9,500 bases of DNA, from the NCBI GenBank assembly GCA_002293625.1, contig DBDP01000099.1, positions 1-9,500 of the forward strand, given 5' to 3'. The DNA comes from Clostridiales bacterium UBA929 (GTDB taxonomy: Bacteria > Bacillota > Clostridia > Oscillospirales > UBA929). The position numbers and the translations under genes are program-made. The notes under the pieces are model-generated. The model was not told the DNA's origin. It worked only from the letters and a program-made list of their open reading frames with translations, and ran no database searches. Shown here piece by piece: positions 1-5,844 of the stretch. Numbering within the stretch: position 1 is the stretch's first letter; every line of letters starts with the position of its first letter.

Positions 1-39
1 GGCACGGCAGTGCCTAGAGTTTTAACAAAAGAAGCGTGA
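1..39 (+). CDS. Possible C-terminal end of an upstream phage tail gene (partial)
   Basis: Reading from base 1 gives 12 codons (GTAVPRVLTKEA) before a TGA at 37-39; the other two forward frames stop earlier. The next gene is a phage tail-fibre-like protein, so this may be the end of the preceding tail or baseplate gene. Twelve codons cannot identify a family and an open frame of this length can arise by chance. Confidence 0.3.
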   Translation, partial: GTAVPRVLTKEA

Positions 40-102
40 ACCCGCCGAGCAATTAACCGCCCGCGAGGCGAGGTGAACGTGACACTATTGGAGGATGAGT
101 AT

Positions 103-1956
103 ATGGCAACAACATTAGGGCAATTGGCGGTAGGGAGCTATGTCCGGATCAAGGTGCGGAAAGACTACAAAACGTTCACTGTTCTTCATCAAGGAAAACC
201 ATCGTCGATGTATGACGAAAGCTTTAACGATTCAACCATTTTGGGGGTATCCTATTTTGCCAGCGCCTTGGAAGAAGCTTCTGAAACCGTATGGGATGAC
301 ACTGATAACGATTATGCAAACAGTAAAATACATGCTTGGCTGAATAATACGTATATCGACACGATTGACGCCGACACTCGTGCGTTGATCAAACTGGTAA
401 AGGTTCCTTATCGTCCGCGTCCAGGTACGTCGACAACAGTAAACAGCGGCACGTCCGGCTTGTCCTGTAAAGTGTTTCTGCTTAGCGCCCGCGAAGTTGG
501 ATCGGGGGATAGGCCGTATTTTCCGGTAGATGGCGCAACCTTATCCTATTATAAAGGGATTGAATCAATTAGCACTGCCGAAATCCGCAAAAATCAAGCT
601 CCGTCGGGAGAAAACTTTAGCTGGTGGTTACGCAGCCCATATTGCAGCAATGATAGAACCGTGTGCGTAGTAAACGGACACAATGGAACGATTTCTTACT
701 ATGACGTTTCAACGCATATATATTTTCGCCTCGCCATTGTGTTGCCGAACACAACGACTGTCTTGGATAATAGAACCCTCGTCGGCAACACCGCCCCCTC
801 CCTCCCCGGAACGATCACTCTCCCCTCCACTATCTACGGCGGGAGGTCGACACCCATCTCTTGGGGCGCATCGACAGATGCGGAAGGCGATGCCGTCAAC
901 TACAAGCTGGAGCGTCAGCTCAACAATGGCACATGGACGCAGATATACCAGTTCCCGGGGACATACATCACCGACACCGTTCCGTTCGGGACAAGCACCG
1001 TTCGTTACCGCGTAAAGGCTTATGATGCCGAGGGGTTAGAGAGCGATTGGCAGACCTCCGCGACGAAAACCGTCGTCAACAACACCGCCCCGACGACACC
1101 GGGAACCCCGAACATACCCGCAACCGTCGTCGGCGGTAATAGCATTACAATCACGTGGGGAGCGTCCAGCGACGCGCAGAACAACGCGATCAGCTATTAC
1201 TTATACCGCAGCGTCAACGGCGGATCGTCTTGGTTAAGCGTGTATAACGGTTCGGCGTTGTCGTTCGCCGATACGATCCCGAAAGGTACGCCGAGCGTGA
1301 CGTACCGCGTCCGAGCGTATGACGGCACCGACTATTCAAGCTACGCTGTCAGCGAGACACGTACCGTGGACAATACCGTGCCGCCGGAGATCGCCGCGAA
1401 CGACGAAGTCACAGTCGCGGACGGCTTCTCATGGAACTACACCGTCACCCAGCCGGACGGCGAAGAGACGACCGTTACCGAGGCGATAGACGGTAAGACG
1501 CACCGTACATACACAGCAACACTGGATGAGCAAAACACCTTCTCCGTCACCGGAAGGGACTTCATGACCCTGCTGAACGGCAGCCACACACTGTCGGTTA
1601 CGGCGACGTCCTCCGGCGGGAAGAGCGCGTCCCGCAGCGCGGCGGTGACCAAAGCAGTGCATGAAGCGTCCGTGACGCTTACGAATCCTCTTCCGGCCGA
1701 CGCGTTGATTACAAGGATGGTGATGTCGGTCACGGGGTACATCCCGCCGGACGCGGATTATCAGGTTCTCGCGACGAATAACGCAAACGACGATTCCCCG
1801 GTGTGGGAGGACATTACTTCAGCGGTGCGGGGCGCAAAGAAGTTCTTCTTCACCAACACGACCGCCGAGAACGGCAGCGCGTTCAACTTCTGGCTGACCG
1901 CGCGCAGGGGCAATGCCGGCGGCTATATCTCATTGATTGGAGGCGCGTTTGAGTAA
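103..1956 (+). CDS. Phage tail-fibre-like protein: DUF6273 domain plus two Fn3-like repeats
   Basis: Probable receptor-binding or tail-tip structural protein of a prophage, 617 aa. ATG 103 is chosen because GGAGG (90-94) lies 8 bases upstream; an in-frame GTG at 73 would add 10 residues but lacks as good a ribosome site. Residues 1-228 resemble DUF6273, with the family's WWLRSP motif at residues 174-179 and an FRLAIVLP segment where the family usually has an RPA-type motif. Two tandem Fn3-like repeats follow, each opening with a TAP motif (about 230-327 and 328-424) and carrying an ITWGAS-type strand and a YRVxAYD motif. Residues 425-617 form a beta-rich C-terminal part that I do not recognise. 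The function is inferred from domain content and from the DUF4376-like gene overlapping its stop. DUF6273 itself has no established activity. The first third is visibly more AT-rich than the Fn3 part, which suggests module exchange. Confidence 0.8.
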   Translation: MATTLGQLAVGSYVRIKVRKDYKTFTVLHQGKPSSMYDESFNDSTILGVSYFASALEEASETVWDDTDNDYANSKIHAWLNNTYIDTIDADTRALIKLVKVPYRPRPGTSTTVNSGTSGLSCKVFLLSAREVGSGDRPYFPVDGATLSYYKGIESISTAEIRKNQAPSGENFSWWLRSPYCSNDRTVCVVNGHNGTISYYDVSTHIYFRLAIVLPNTTTVLDNRTLVGNTAPSLPGTITLPSTIYGGRSTPISWGASTDAEGDAVNYKLERQLNNGTWTQIYQFPGTYITDTVPFGTSTVRYRVKAYDAEGLESDWQTSATKTVVNNTAPTTPGTPNIPATVVGGNSITITWGASSDAQNNAISYYLYRSVNGGSSWLSVYNGSALSFADTIPKGTPSVTYRVRAYDGTDYSSYAVSETRTVDNTVPPEIAANDEVTVADGFSWNYTVTQPDGEETTVTEAIDGKTHRTYTATLDEQNTFSVTGRDFMTLLNGSHTLSVTATSSGGKSASRSAAVTKAVHEASVTLTNPLPADALITRMVMSVTGYIPPDADYQVLATNNANDDSPVWEDITSAVRGAKKFFFTNTTAENGSAFNFWLTARRGNAGGYISLIGGAFE

Positions 1957-2432
1957 TGGGTATCGAACATAGGGAAGACAGTGTCCGGGGTCTTGCGCTG
2001 CGAAAGCTGGGCGTCACCCCGCCGGAGGACTGGACGGACGTAGAGCAAGTCCGCGCCGCGAAGAAAGCGGAGATGGGCGTCCTCTGTTCCCAAGCCATCT
2101 ATGCCGGCGTGGAGGTCGGCGGGAAATGTTACAGCCTGACCGAACACGATCAAACCGAGATCATGGCGCAGACGCAGATGGTGAGTACCGGCGCGGAGGC
2201 GGTGCCGTACCACGCGGACGGGGAACTGTGCCGCCTGTATCCGGCAGCAGAGTTCATGGAGGTAGCGAATGCCGCCGTGGCGCATGTGTTCTATCACCGC
2301 ACCTACTGTAACCATCTGAACGCGTGGATTGCCCGCGCGACGTTGGAGGAGCTGGAGGGGATAGGGTACGGGGCGGAGTTGCCGGAAGATCTCAATGAGA
2401 GTGTGTCGGCGATTCTCGCGGCGGCGAGGTGA
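1956..2432 (+). CDS. Phage tail accessory protein, DUF4376-like
   Basis: A 158-aa soluble protein whose ATG overlaps the stop of the tail-fibre gene by one base (TAATG), so translation is probably coupled. A GGAGG at 1939-1943 lies 12 bases upstream. The central part (residues about 45-125) has the layout of DUF4376 proteins from Firmicutes phages: a YAGVEVGGKCYSLTEHDQ segment, then a short strand before a helical stretch with VANAAVAHVFYHRTYCNHL. Such proteins lie directly after tail fibres and are thought to assist tail or fibre assembly, but no biochemical role is established. There are no membrane segments or catalytic motifs. The match is from memory of the family pattern, so the domain name is less certain than the phage origin. 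Confidence 0.72.
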   Translation: MGIEHREDSVRGLALRKLGVTPPEDWTDVEQVRAAKKAEMGVLCSQAIYAGVEVGGKCYSLTEHDQTEIMAQTQMVSTGAEAVPYHADGELCRLYPAAEFMEVANAAVAHVFYHRTYCNHLNAWIARATLEELEGIGYGAELPEDLNESVSAILAAAR

Positions 2433-2440
2433 CATCCCCC

Positions 2441-2479
2441 GGCGCGCGCAGCGCGCCACCCCCTTCAGAACGAAGGGGG
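2441..2479. repeat. Two adjacent hairpins after the tail genes
   Basis: A perfect 7-bp hairpin (GGCGCGC 2441-2447, GCGCGCC 2451-2457, 3-base loop) is followed by a perfect 8-bp hairpin (CCCCCTTC 2459-2466, GAAGGGGG 2472-2479, 5-base loop). Neither is followed by a T run, so a Rho-independent terminator is unlikely. They look like part of a dispersed palindromic repeat rather than phage coding sequence. Confidence 0.6.
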
Positions 2480-2483
2480 CTAC

Positions 2484-2556
2484 GTAGGGCGCGACGACCC
2501 GGCGCGCCGCAAGGGAACAACGAGGGTCACGGCGGGCGATTTAGAATCGCCCCTAC
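2484..2556. repeat. MITE/REP-like palindromic element with GTAGGG...CCCTAC ends
   Basis: The unit is bounded by GTAGGG (2484-2489) and its inverted copy CCCTAC (2551-2556). Inside the right end is a perfect 7-bp hairpin, GGGCGAT (2534-2540) with ATCGCCC (2546-2552). The left end lies in an 8-base palindrome, CTACGTAG (2480-2487), which joins it to the preceding hairpins. Short units of this kind are common between genes in Oscillospiraceae-type genomes. No ORF is present, so any movement would need a transposase elsewhere. The 140-bp gap between the tail genes and the membrane protein is made almost entirely of such structure. Confidence 0.6.
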
Positions 2557-2572
2557 AAGAGAGGCGGTAAAC

Positions 2573-2992
2573 ATGATAAAGATTATACGGACGCTGGTAC
2601 TCGGTATCGTCGGCGGGTTCATCTATTATCTGATTGAGATTGCATGGAGGGGTTACAGTCACCCCTCCATGTACATTTTGGGCGGTCTGTGCTTCGTGCT
2701 GCTCGGCGGGATCAACGAGTTCTTCCCGTGGGAGCTGGGGCTTGTGTGGCAGGCGCTGATCGGTGCGGCTGTCGTGACGTTGGCGGAGCTACTCTGCGGG
2801 TGCGTCGTCAATCTGTGGCTTGGTTTGGGTGTTTGGGATTACAGCAACCAGCCGTTGAATCTGCTGGGGCAGGTGTGCTTGCTCTATAGCCTGCTGTGGG
2901 TGCCGCTGTCCGTCGTGGGGATCACGCTGGACGACCGCTTGCGGTATGTGCTGTACGGGGAAGAGAAGCCGAGGTATACGTGGTGGGGTTAG
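2573..2992 (+). CDS. CmpB-like (putative ABC-transporter type IV family) membrane protein in a phage lysis region
   Basis: A 139-aa integral membrane protein. ATG 2573 is preferred because GAGGCGG (2561-2567) precedes it; the frame is open back to 2429, but that stretch is repeat sequence with no good ribosome site. Four hydrophobic stretches are visible, at about residues 3-22, 31-47, 56-85 and 96-122. The C-terminal half carries the family-like pattern NLWLGLGVWDYSNQP, then NLLGQVCLLYSLLW and LDDRLRYVLYGE. This pattern matches proteins annotated as 'putative ABC transporter permease' (CmpB family), small versions of which lie beside lysis genes in clostridial prophages. No ATPase partner is present, so transporter function is doubtful; a holin-like or envelope role is possible but unproven. 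Confidence 0.65.
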   Translation: MIKIIRTLVLGIVGGFIYYLIEIAWRGYSHPSMYILGGLCFVLLGGINEFFPWELGLVWQALIGAAVVTLAELLCGCVVNLWLGLGVWDYSNQPLNLLGQVCLLYSLLWVPLSVVGITLDDRLRYVLYGEEKPRYTWWG

Positions 2993-3014
2993 CCAAAAAA
3001 GCGCGTCATTTGTA

Positions 3015-3043
3015 TTGCAATTGCGAACGCATTGTAGTATAAT
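3015..3043 (+). promoter_or_regulatory. Promoter and likely operator of the toxin-antitoxin operon
   Basis: The -35 box TTGCAA (3015-3020) is 17 bases from a perfect -10 box TATAAT (3038-3043). A perfect 8-base palindrome, GCAATTGC (3017-3024), overlaps the -35 box, and a smaller inverted repeat, TGCG/CGCA (3022-3031), sits in the spacer. RelB/DinJ-type antitoxins repress their own promoters through such palindromes, so this is a plausible operator. The operator role is inferred. Confidence 0.65.
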
Positions 3044-3062
3044 ATTGACGAGGTGATTTGCA

Positions 3063-3356
3063 ATGGCAAAAACAGCGAGCTTAAATATTAGGATAGACCC
3101 GGAAACGAAAGCCGGAGCGGAAGAACTGTTTGGGACGTTTGGTATAACCGTAACGGACGCGGTCAATATGTTCCTTCGTCAGTCCCTGATGGTGGGTGGC
3201 TTGCCCTTCGCCTTAAAGCAGCCGCGCTATAATGCCGAAACAGAGGCGGCTATACGGGAATGCGATGAAATGTTGGCAAACGGGAACTATAAGCGCTATT
3301 CCAGCACAAAAGAAATGTTCGCGGACATTTTAGCGGGGGATGACGACGATGTTTGA
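3063..3356 (+). CDS. dinJ: RelB/DinJ-family antitoxin
   Basis: A 97-aa antitoxin that should bind and neutralise the YafQ-like ribonuclease encoded next, and repress its own promoter. Residues about 3-50 show the ribbon-helix-helix pattern of DinJ: a strand, SLNIRIDPETK, then a helix and an ITVTDAVNMFLRQSL segment that would form the second helix of the dimer. The C-terminal half, with the acidic end DDDDV, would be the toxin-wrapping part. GAGGTGA (3050-3056) lies 6 bases before the ATG. The stop overlaps the toxin gene by 8 bases, the usual arrangement for such pairs. It lies in a prophage late region with its own promoter, so it is probably cargo rather than a phage structural gene. Confidence 0.88.
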   Translation: MAKTASLNIRIDPETKAGAEELFGTFGITVTDAVNMFLRQSLMVGGLPFALKQPRYNAETEAAIRECDEMLANGNYKRYSSTKEMFADILAGDDDDV

Positions 3357-3627
3357 GCGCGCATACTCCGCAAGGTTCAAACGAGATTTGCGCCGCGCTG
3401 CGAAACGGGGCAAAGACCTGTCGCTTATAGAGGAAGCAATTGACCTTTTAGCGGCAGGCATGCAACTGCCAATTGAATATAATGACCACCCGCTGAAAGG
3501 CGGCTATAGAGGATTCCGTGAATGTCACATTGAGCCGGACTGGTTGCTTGTATACAAAATAGATAAGGGACTATTAGTACTTCTGCTTTCCAGAACCGGC
3601 ACACATCAGGATTTGTTCGACGAATAA
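3349..3627 (+). CDS. yafQ: YafQ-family mRNA interferase toxin
   Basis: A 92-aa RelE-superfamily endoribonuclease predicted to cut mRNA in the ribosome when freed from the DinJ-like antitoxin. ATG 3349 is preferred to the in-frame ATG 3340: the G run at 3335-3339 touches ATG 3340 but is 9 bases from 3349, and a 92-aa product matches E. coli YafQ. The residues known to matter in YafQ are all visible: H47 in NDHPLKGG, H60, D64 and W65 in CHIEPDW, and R82, H86 and F90 in SRTGTHQDLF. The toxin therefore looks intact and active. It overlaps the antitoxin by 8 bases and is probably translated by coupling. Confidence 0.9.
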   Translation: MFERAYSARFKRDLRRAAKRGKDLSLIEEAIDLLAAGMQLPIEYNDHPLKGGYRGFRECHIEPDWLLVYKIDKGLLVLLLSRTGTHQDLFDE

Positions 3628-3669
3628 GCGAGAACCCCAAAGGAAAACCCGAAATAAAACGACGCGTAG

Positions 3670-3694
3670 AGCCGCTCTCGTAAGGGCGGCTTTG
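3670..3694 (+). terminator. Weak hairpin after the toxin gene
   Basis: AGCCGCTC (3670-3677) can pair with GGGCGGCT (3684-3691), including one G-U pair, around a 6-base loop. Only three T residues follow. It may partly end toxin-antitoxin transcription, but the short T run makes it a poor terminator, and the next gene may be reached by read-through. Confidence 0.4.
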
Positions 3695-3719
3695 CTGTGC
3701 GCCGATAGGAGCGATAACG

Positions 3720-4073
3720 ATGGAATTCTTACAATGGTTAAAAGATTGGGGCGCGGCGGCAAGCTCTGTCGCCGCGCTCTGCACCGTGGGCGGGTTGATT
3801 CTCCGGCAGATTAAGAAGCTCATAAAGCAACATGCCGCGCCGCTGGACGCGCTAAAAAAGTCGCTGGACAGCAACAACGCTGCGACCCGCGCTGCGCTGA
3901 AGTATTCCATCGTCCGGGCGCACGAGGATTACACTAAAGCCGGGAAGATCGGGCGGCTGACGCTGGAGTGTGTGCTTGATATGCATAAGCAATATCAAGA
4001 GCTGGGCGGTAACGGATTCGTTGAGGACTTGGTTGCCGACCTCCGCGCGCTGCCGCCGGACATGGGTAAATAA
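3720..4073 (+). CDS. Small phage membrane-anchored protein of the holin region
   Basis: A 117-aa protein with one probable N-terminal membrane segment (about residues 10-28, AAASSVAALCTVGGLIL), a basic stretch (RQIKKLIKQH), and a helical cytoplasmic or peripheral C-terminal part. That part carries RAHEDYTKAGKIGRLTLE and HKQYQELGGNGFVEDLV, a pattern seen in small proteins next to holins in clostridial phages. AGGAG (about 3707-3711) precedes the ATG. It may be a holin accessory protein or holin-like protein; I know of no proven function. It is followed after two bases by another membrane protein, so the two are probably co-transcribed. The previous gene is the toxin, 92 bases upstream. Confidence 0.65.
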   Translation: MEFLQWLKDWGAAASSVAALCTVGGLILRQIKKLIKQHAAPLDALKKSLDSNNAATRAALKYSIVRAHEDYTKAGKIGRLTLECVLDMHKQYQELGGNGFVEDLVADLRALPPDMGK

Positions 4074-4075
4074 TT

Positions 4076-4450
4076 ATGTTGATGCTGACAATCCCGTTTC
4101 TCTGCGGCGCGGGCGGCGGAGCGCTTCTGTTCGGGTTACTGGCGTTTCTGTCGCGCCGACGGAAGCCGCCCGGTGCAAGAGAGCGTGAATCCGAAACCAA
4201 GGTTGAGTTTACCAAGCTGATACTCAGGCTAGTTATGCTGGTGTACTTTGTAGGGGTAGGTGTGGGCGTCAAGCTCTCCTTTGTTGACCCTGCGAACTAC
4301 TCAACACTCGCTATGCTGATTGGCGCTCCGACGGTTACGGCGATCGGGTTCTATGCGTGGAAAGCGAAAGCCGAAAACGTGTTGAAATACCATAAGGAAA
4401 ACAAAGCCGAAACCGAGGGTGCTACGTTCGATCCCGGTAACATGGTGTAG
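4076..4450 (+). CDS. Small phage membrane protein, possible holin
   Basis: A 124-aa protein with three probable membrane segments (about residues 3-26, 46-68 and 75-94) and a charged C-terminus. The loop after the first segment is strongly basic (SRRRKPP), which would place it in the cytoplasm. The YAWKAKAENVLKYHKEN stretch after the last segment resembles a motif seen in uncharacterised prophage proteins of Faecalibacterium-like bacteria. It starts two bases after the previous stop; the ribosome site is weak, and ATG 4082 is an alternative start. It is the last gene before a strong terminator and the tRNA, so it sits at the end of the prophage late operon. Holin function is a guess from size, topology and position; no endolysin is nearby in the window. 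Confidence 0.6.
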   Translation: MLMLTIPFLCGAGGGALLFGLLAFLSRRRKPPGARERESETKVEFTKLILRLVMLVYFVGVGVGVKLSFVDPANYSTLAMLIGAPTVTAIGFYAWKAKAENVLKYHKENKAETEGATFDPGNMV

Positions 4451-4473
4451 CGTGGGTATGCTCGTTTTTTATG

Positions 4474-4517
4474 ACGGCTCCTGTAGCGGTAATCCCGCTA
4501 CGGGAGCCGTTGTTTTT
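4474..4517 (+). terminator. Strong Rho-independent terminator of the phage late operon
   Basis: A 16-bp stem (4474-4489 with 4495-4510, one G-U pair at 4482/4502) encloses a 5-base loop, and TTGTTTTT follows at 4510-4517. It lies 24 bases after the last phage gene and should end late transcription before the oppositely oriented tRNA gene. Confidence 0.9.
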
Positions 4518-4520
4518 GTG

Positions 4521-4616
4521 TTAGCGTTAGCAAATTGTATTAGCGAAATTGTTATTTTGAGCGAAATTTTCGTCTGAAACATGAGACGGTTGTGCAAACG
4601 TTGATATGGCAAGAGA
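4521..4616. other. AT-rich non-coding gap between prophage and tRNA, with short direct repeats
   Basis: No gene is seen here. The stretch holds a repeated AGCGAAATT (4542-4550 and 4560-4568, 18 bases apart), TTAGC repeats at 4521, 4527 and 4540, and a small inverted repeat CGTCT/AGACG (4571-4575 and 4584-4588). It is distinctly more AT-rich than its surroundings. Such repeats near a tRNA 3' end could be recombinase arm sites, but this is speculative. Confidence 0.35.
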
Positions 4617-4647
4617 AAACCCTGCGTCCGTTGATGACGCAGGGTTT
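4617..4647 (-). terminator. Terminator of the tRNA-Trp gene
   Basis: A perfect 11-bp stem (4617-4627 with 4637-4647) has a 9-base loop. On the minus strand it lies 6 bases after the tRNA end and the stem ends in a T-rich stretch (GGGTTTTC). It could act in both directions, because a TTTCTT run also follows on the plus strand. Confidence 0.75.
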
Positions 4648-4653
4648 CTTAAA

Positions 4654-4729
4654 TGGCAGGGGCAGAAGGAATCGAACCCTCGGCACGCGGTTTTGGAGAC
4701 CGCTGCTCTACCTGCTGAGCTATACCCCT
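4654..4729 (-). tRNA. tRNA-Trp (anticodon CCA)
   Basis: Read on the minus strand, this 76-base tRNA begins AGGGGTA, which pairs with TGCCCCT at the 3' end (one G-U pair). The D arm is GCTC/GAGC, and the anticodon stem GCGGT/ACCGC holds the loop CTCCAAA, giving anticodon CCA and hence tryptophan. The T arm is GAGGG/CCTTC with loop TTCGATT. The discriminator is G and the CCA end is encoded. All four arms close well, so the gene looks functional. Its 3' end points toward the prophage region. Confidence 0.96.
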
Positions 4730-4757
4730 TTAATCGGCTTCGCACCGACACGTATGC

Positions 4758-4787
4758 ATTATACTCAATACGGCACGGTTTTGTCAA
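4758..4787 (-). promoter_or_regulatory. Promoter of tRNA-Trp
   Basis: On the minus strand a perfect TTGACA (plus-strand 4782-4787) and a perfect TATAAT (4758-4763) are 18 bases apart. They lie about 30 bases upstream of the tRNA 5' end, as expected for a stable-RNA promoter. Confidence 0.88.
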
Positions 4788-4821
4788 GGACAAAATAGAG
4801 TTCCCACTATATGGTACACCG

Positions 4822-5340
4822 CTATATCTTCAACAAAGTCACACAGCGCGAGAGCGTTCGGTGAAGCGGTGTCCACAGAACCAAACAGATCGCAAAGTTC
4901 GCGACGCAATGGATGAAGTCATACGGAAGCCCCGATATCCACCGGGTAATCGCCAATGTAATTCCATCAATCGCGAGATACGGGATCGCGTCCAGCGCGC
5001 CAAACAGCAGCCCGAATATACCCGACACCGCCGCCATTAGCAGCGGGGAGTCAAACGCCCGGCACAGCCACGTCACAGCCGCCAAGATCGTCCATACATA
5101 GAGATACGTGACCCACCACATGCCGAAGCCGTAATAAATGCCTTCCAACAGCACGAATGTGTAGATGATAAACAAGACCTTGCGCCGGAAGGTCAGGGTG
5201 AAGAGCATCACCAGCAGAGAGACGATCTCAACATTGGGCAGAAAGGGCAGATACGACGCTTTTGCTACCTGAAACCCAAACAGCAATGCGGCGCTGACCG
5301 CAAGCGCCGCTACAGTACGGGACGCGCGTCCCGCTGTCAC
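4822..5340 (-). CDS. ECF transporter S component, probably for cobalamin
   Basis: A membrane substrate-binding (S) component of an energy-coupling factor transporter, about 172 aa with five or six hydrophobic segments. It would capture its vitamin outside the cell and pass it to a shared EcfA/A'/T module, none of which is encoded here. This is normal for group II ECF systems. The motif FLPNVEIVSLLVMLFTLTF (about residues 32-50) and the GGFG-like LLEGIYYGFGMWW stretch fit the CblT-like S-component group. Cobalamin specificity is inferred from the B12 riboswitch leader and the DUF4430 partner, not from binding residues. GTG 5340 is preferred because it overlaps the TGA of the frame-corrected upstream gene (GTGA) and follows GGTGGG; TTG 5343 is one codon further out. 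The stop is TAG at 4822-4824. Confidence 0.78.
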   Translation of the reverse strand: MTAGRASRTVAALAVSAALLFGFQVAKASYLPFLPNVEIVSLLVMLFTLTFRRKVLFIIYTFVLLEGIYYGFGMWWVTYLYVWTILAAVTWLCRAFDSPLLMAAVSGIFGLLFGALDAIPYLAIDGITLAITRWISGLPYDFIHCVANFAICLVLWTPLHRTLSRCVTLLKI

Positions 5341-5731
5341 CAACCCACCGTTAGGGTAATTTCAAAGCGGTCGCCGTCGGCAACCGGGGTTCGTCCACGC
5401 CGGTGAATATTTCTTCGCCGCCCTTTGTGAAGCACCACCATTCCTGCTGAGCCTCATCTGCTGTCCGTCCGTTGACGGTTTTCACCATGAGTCCGTATGT
5501 GCTCTCTTCGCCCTTGATCAGAGCTTGCTCCTCCAGCGCCTGGCGGAGATAGAGCGCGTCGGTGCGGAAATCAAGCGGCGTTGTTTCGCCGTCGGCGACG
5601 ATGTCGATATGGAGGGCTTTTGCTCCGGTTTCCGGCTCGGGGCGCGTCAGGAACCAAACTGTCGCAAACGCTCCCGCGAGAAGCGCCAGCGCGACGACTA
5701 CGGCAATGATGATTTTTGTTTGCTTTTGCAT
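5337..5731 (-). pseudogene. DUF4430 (transcobalamin C-terminal-like) membrane-anchored protein, apparent one-base frameshift
   Basis: Probable extracellular B12-binding or uptake accessory protein. A short basic start is followed by one membrane segment (about residues 7-29) with no lipobox cysteine, so it is likely an uncleaved anchor. The outer domain (about 40-126) has the DUF4430 pattern YGLMVKTVNGRTADEAQQEWW, then a FTGVDEP turn. As written, the frame stops at 5351-5353 after the atypical tail RLPTATALKLP (126 aa). If one C is added to the C run at 5386-5389, the reading becomes EPPVADGDRFEITLTVGW, the expected family ending, and stops at TGA 5337-5339. That stop overlaps the S-component GTG start. 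Most of the domain is intact, so this may be a sequencing error, a recent mutation or, less likely, ribosomal frameshifting. A GGAGA ribosome site precedes ATG 5731. Confidence 0.78.
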
Positions 5732-5754
5732 GTTATCTTCTCCGTTCTGAATAA

Positions 5755-5784
5755 TATAAAACCCTCAGTCAAAGGACTAAGGGT
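5755..5784 (-). terminator. Riboswitch-controlled intrinsic terminator
   Basis: On the minus strand ACCCTTAGTC (plus 5775-5784) pairs with GACTGAGGGT (5761-5770), with one G-U pair and a 4-base loop, and TTTTATATT follows. It lies between the cobalamin aptamer and the DUF4430 start. It is therefore the likely off-switch: B12 binding would favour this hairpin and stop transcription of the uptake genes. Confidence 0.85.
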
Positions 5785-5844
5785 CGCAAAGCAACGCCGG
5801 GAGACGGTCTTCCCGGTAAGCCACTCGCCCCATATCCTGTGGAG

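Noticed and set aside
1923..2459. A 178-codon open frame on the minus strand
   Set aside because: It is antisense to the DUF4376-like gene and the end of the tail-fibre gene, both of which have family features and proper overlap.
2429..2572. Extension of the CmpB-like gene upstream to 2429
   Set aside because: The extension is palindromic repeat sequence giving an Arg/Pro-rich peptide, and a good ribosome site directly precedes ATG 2573.
4571..4588. Small inverted repeat CGTCT/AGACG near the tRNA
   Set aside because: A 5-bp stem with an 8-base loop is too weak to call a terminator or a binding site on its own.
4606..5040. A 144-codon open frame on the plus strand
   Set aside because: It runs through the antisense of the tRNA-Trp gene, its promoter and the end of the ECF S component. 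The protein has no recognisable features and is low in hydrophobic segments, as expected for a shadow frame.
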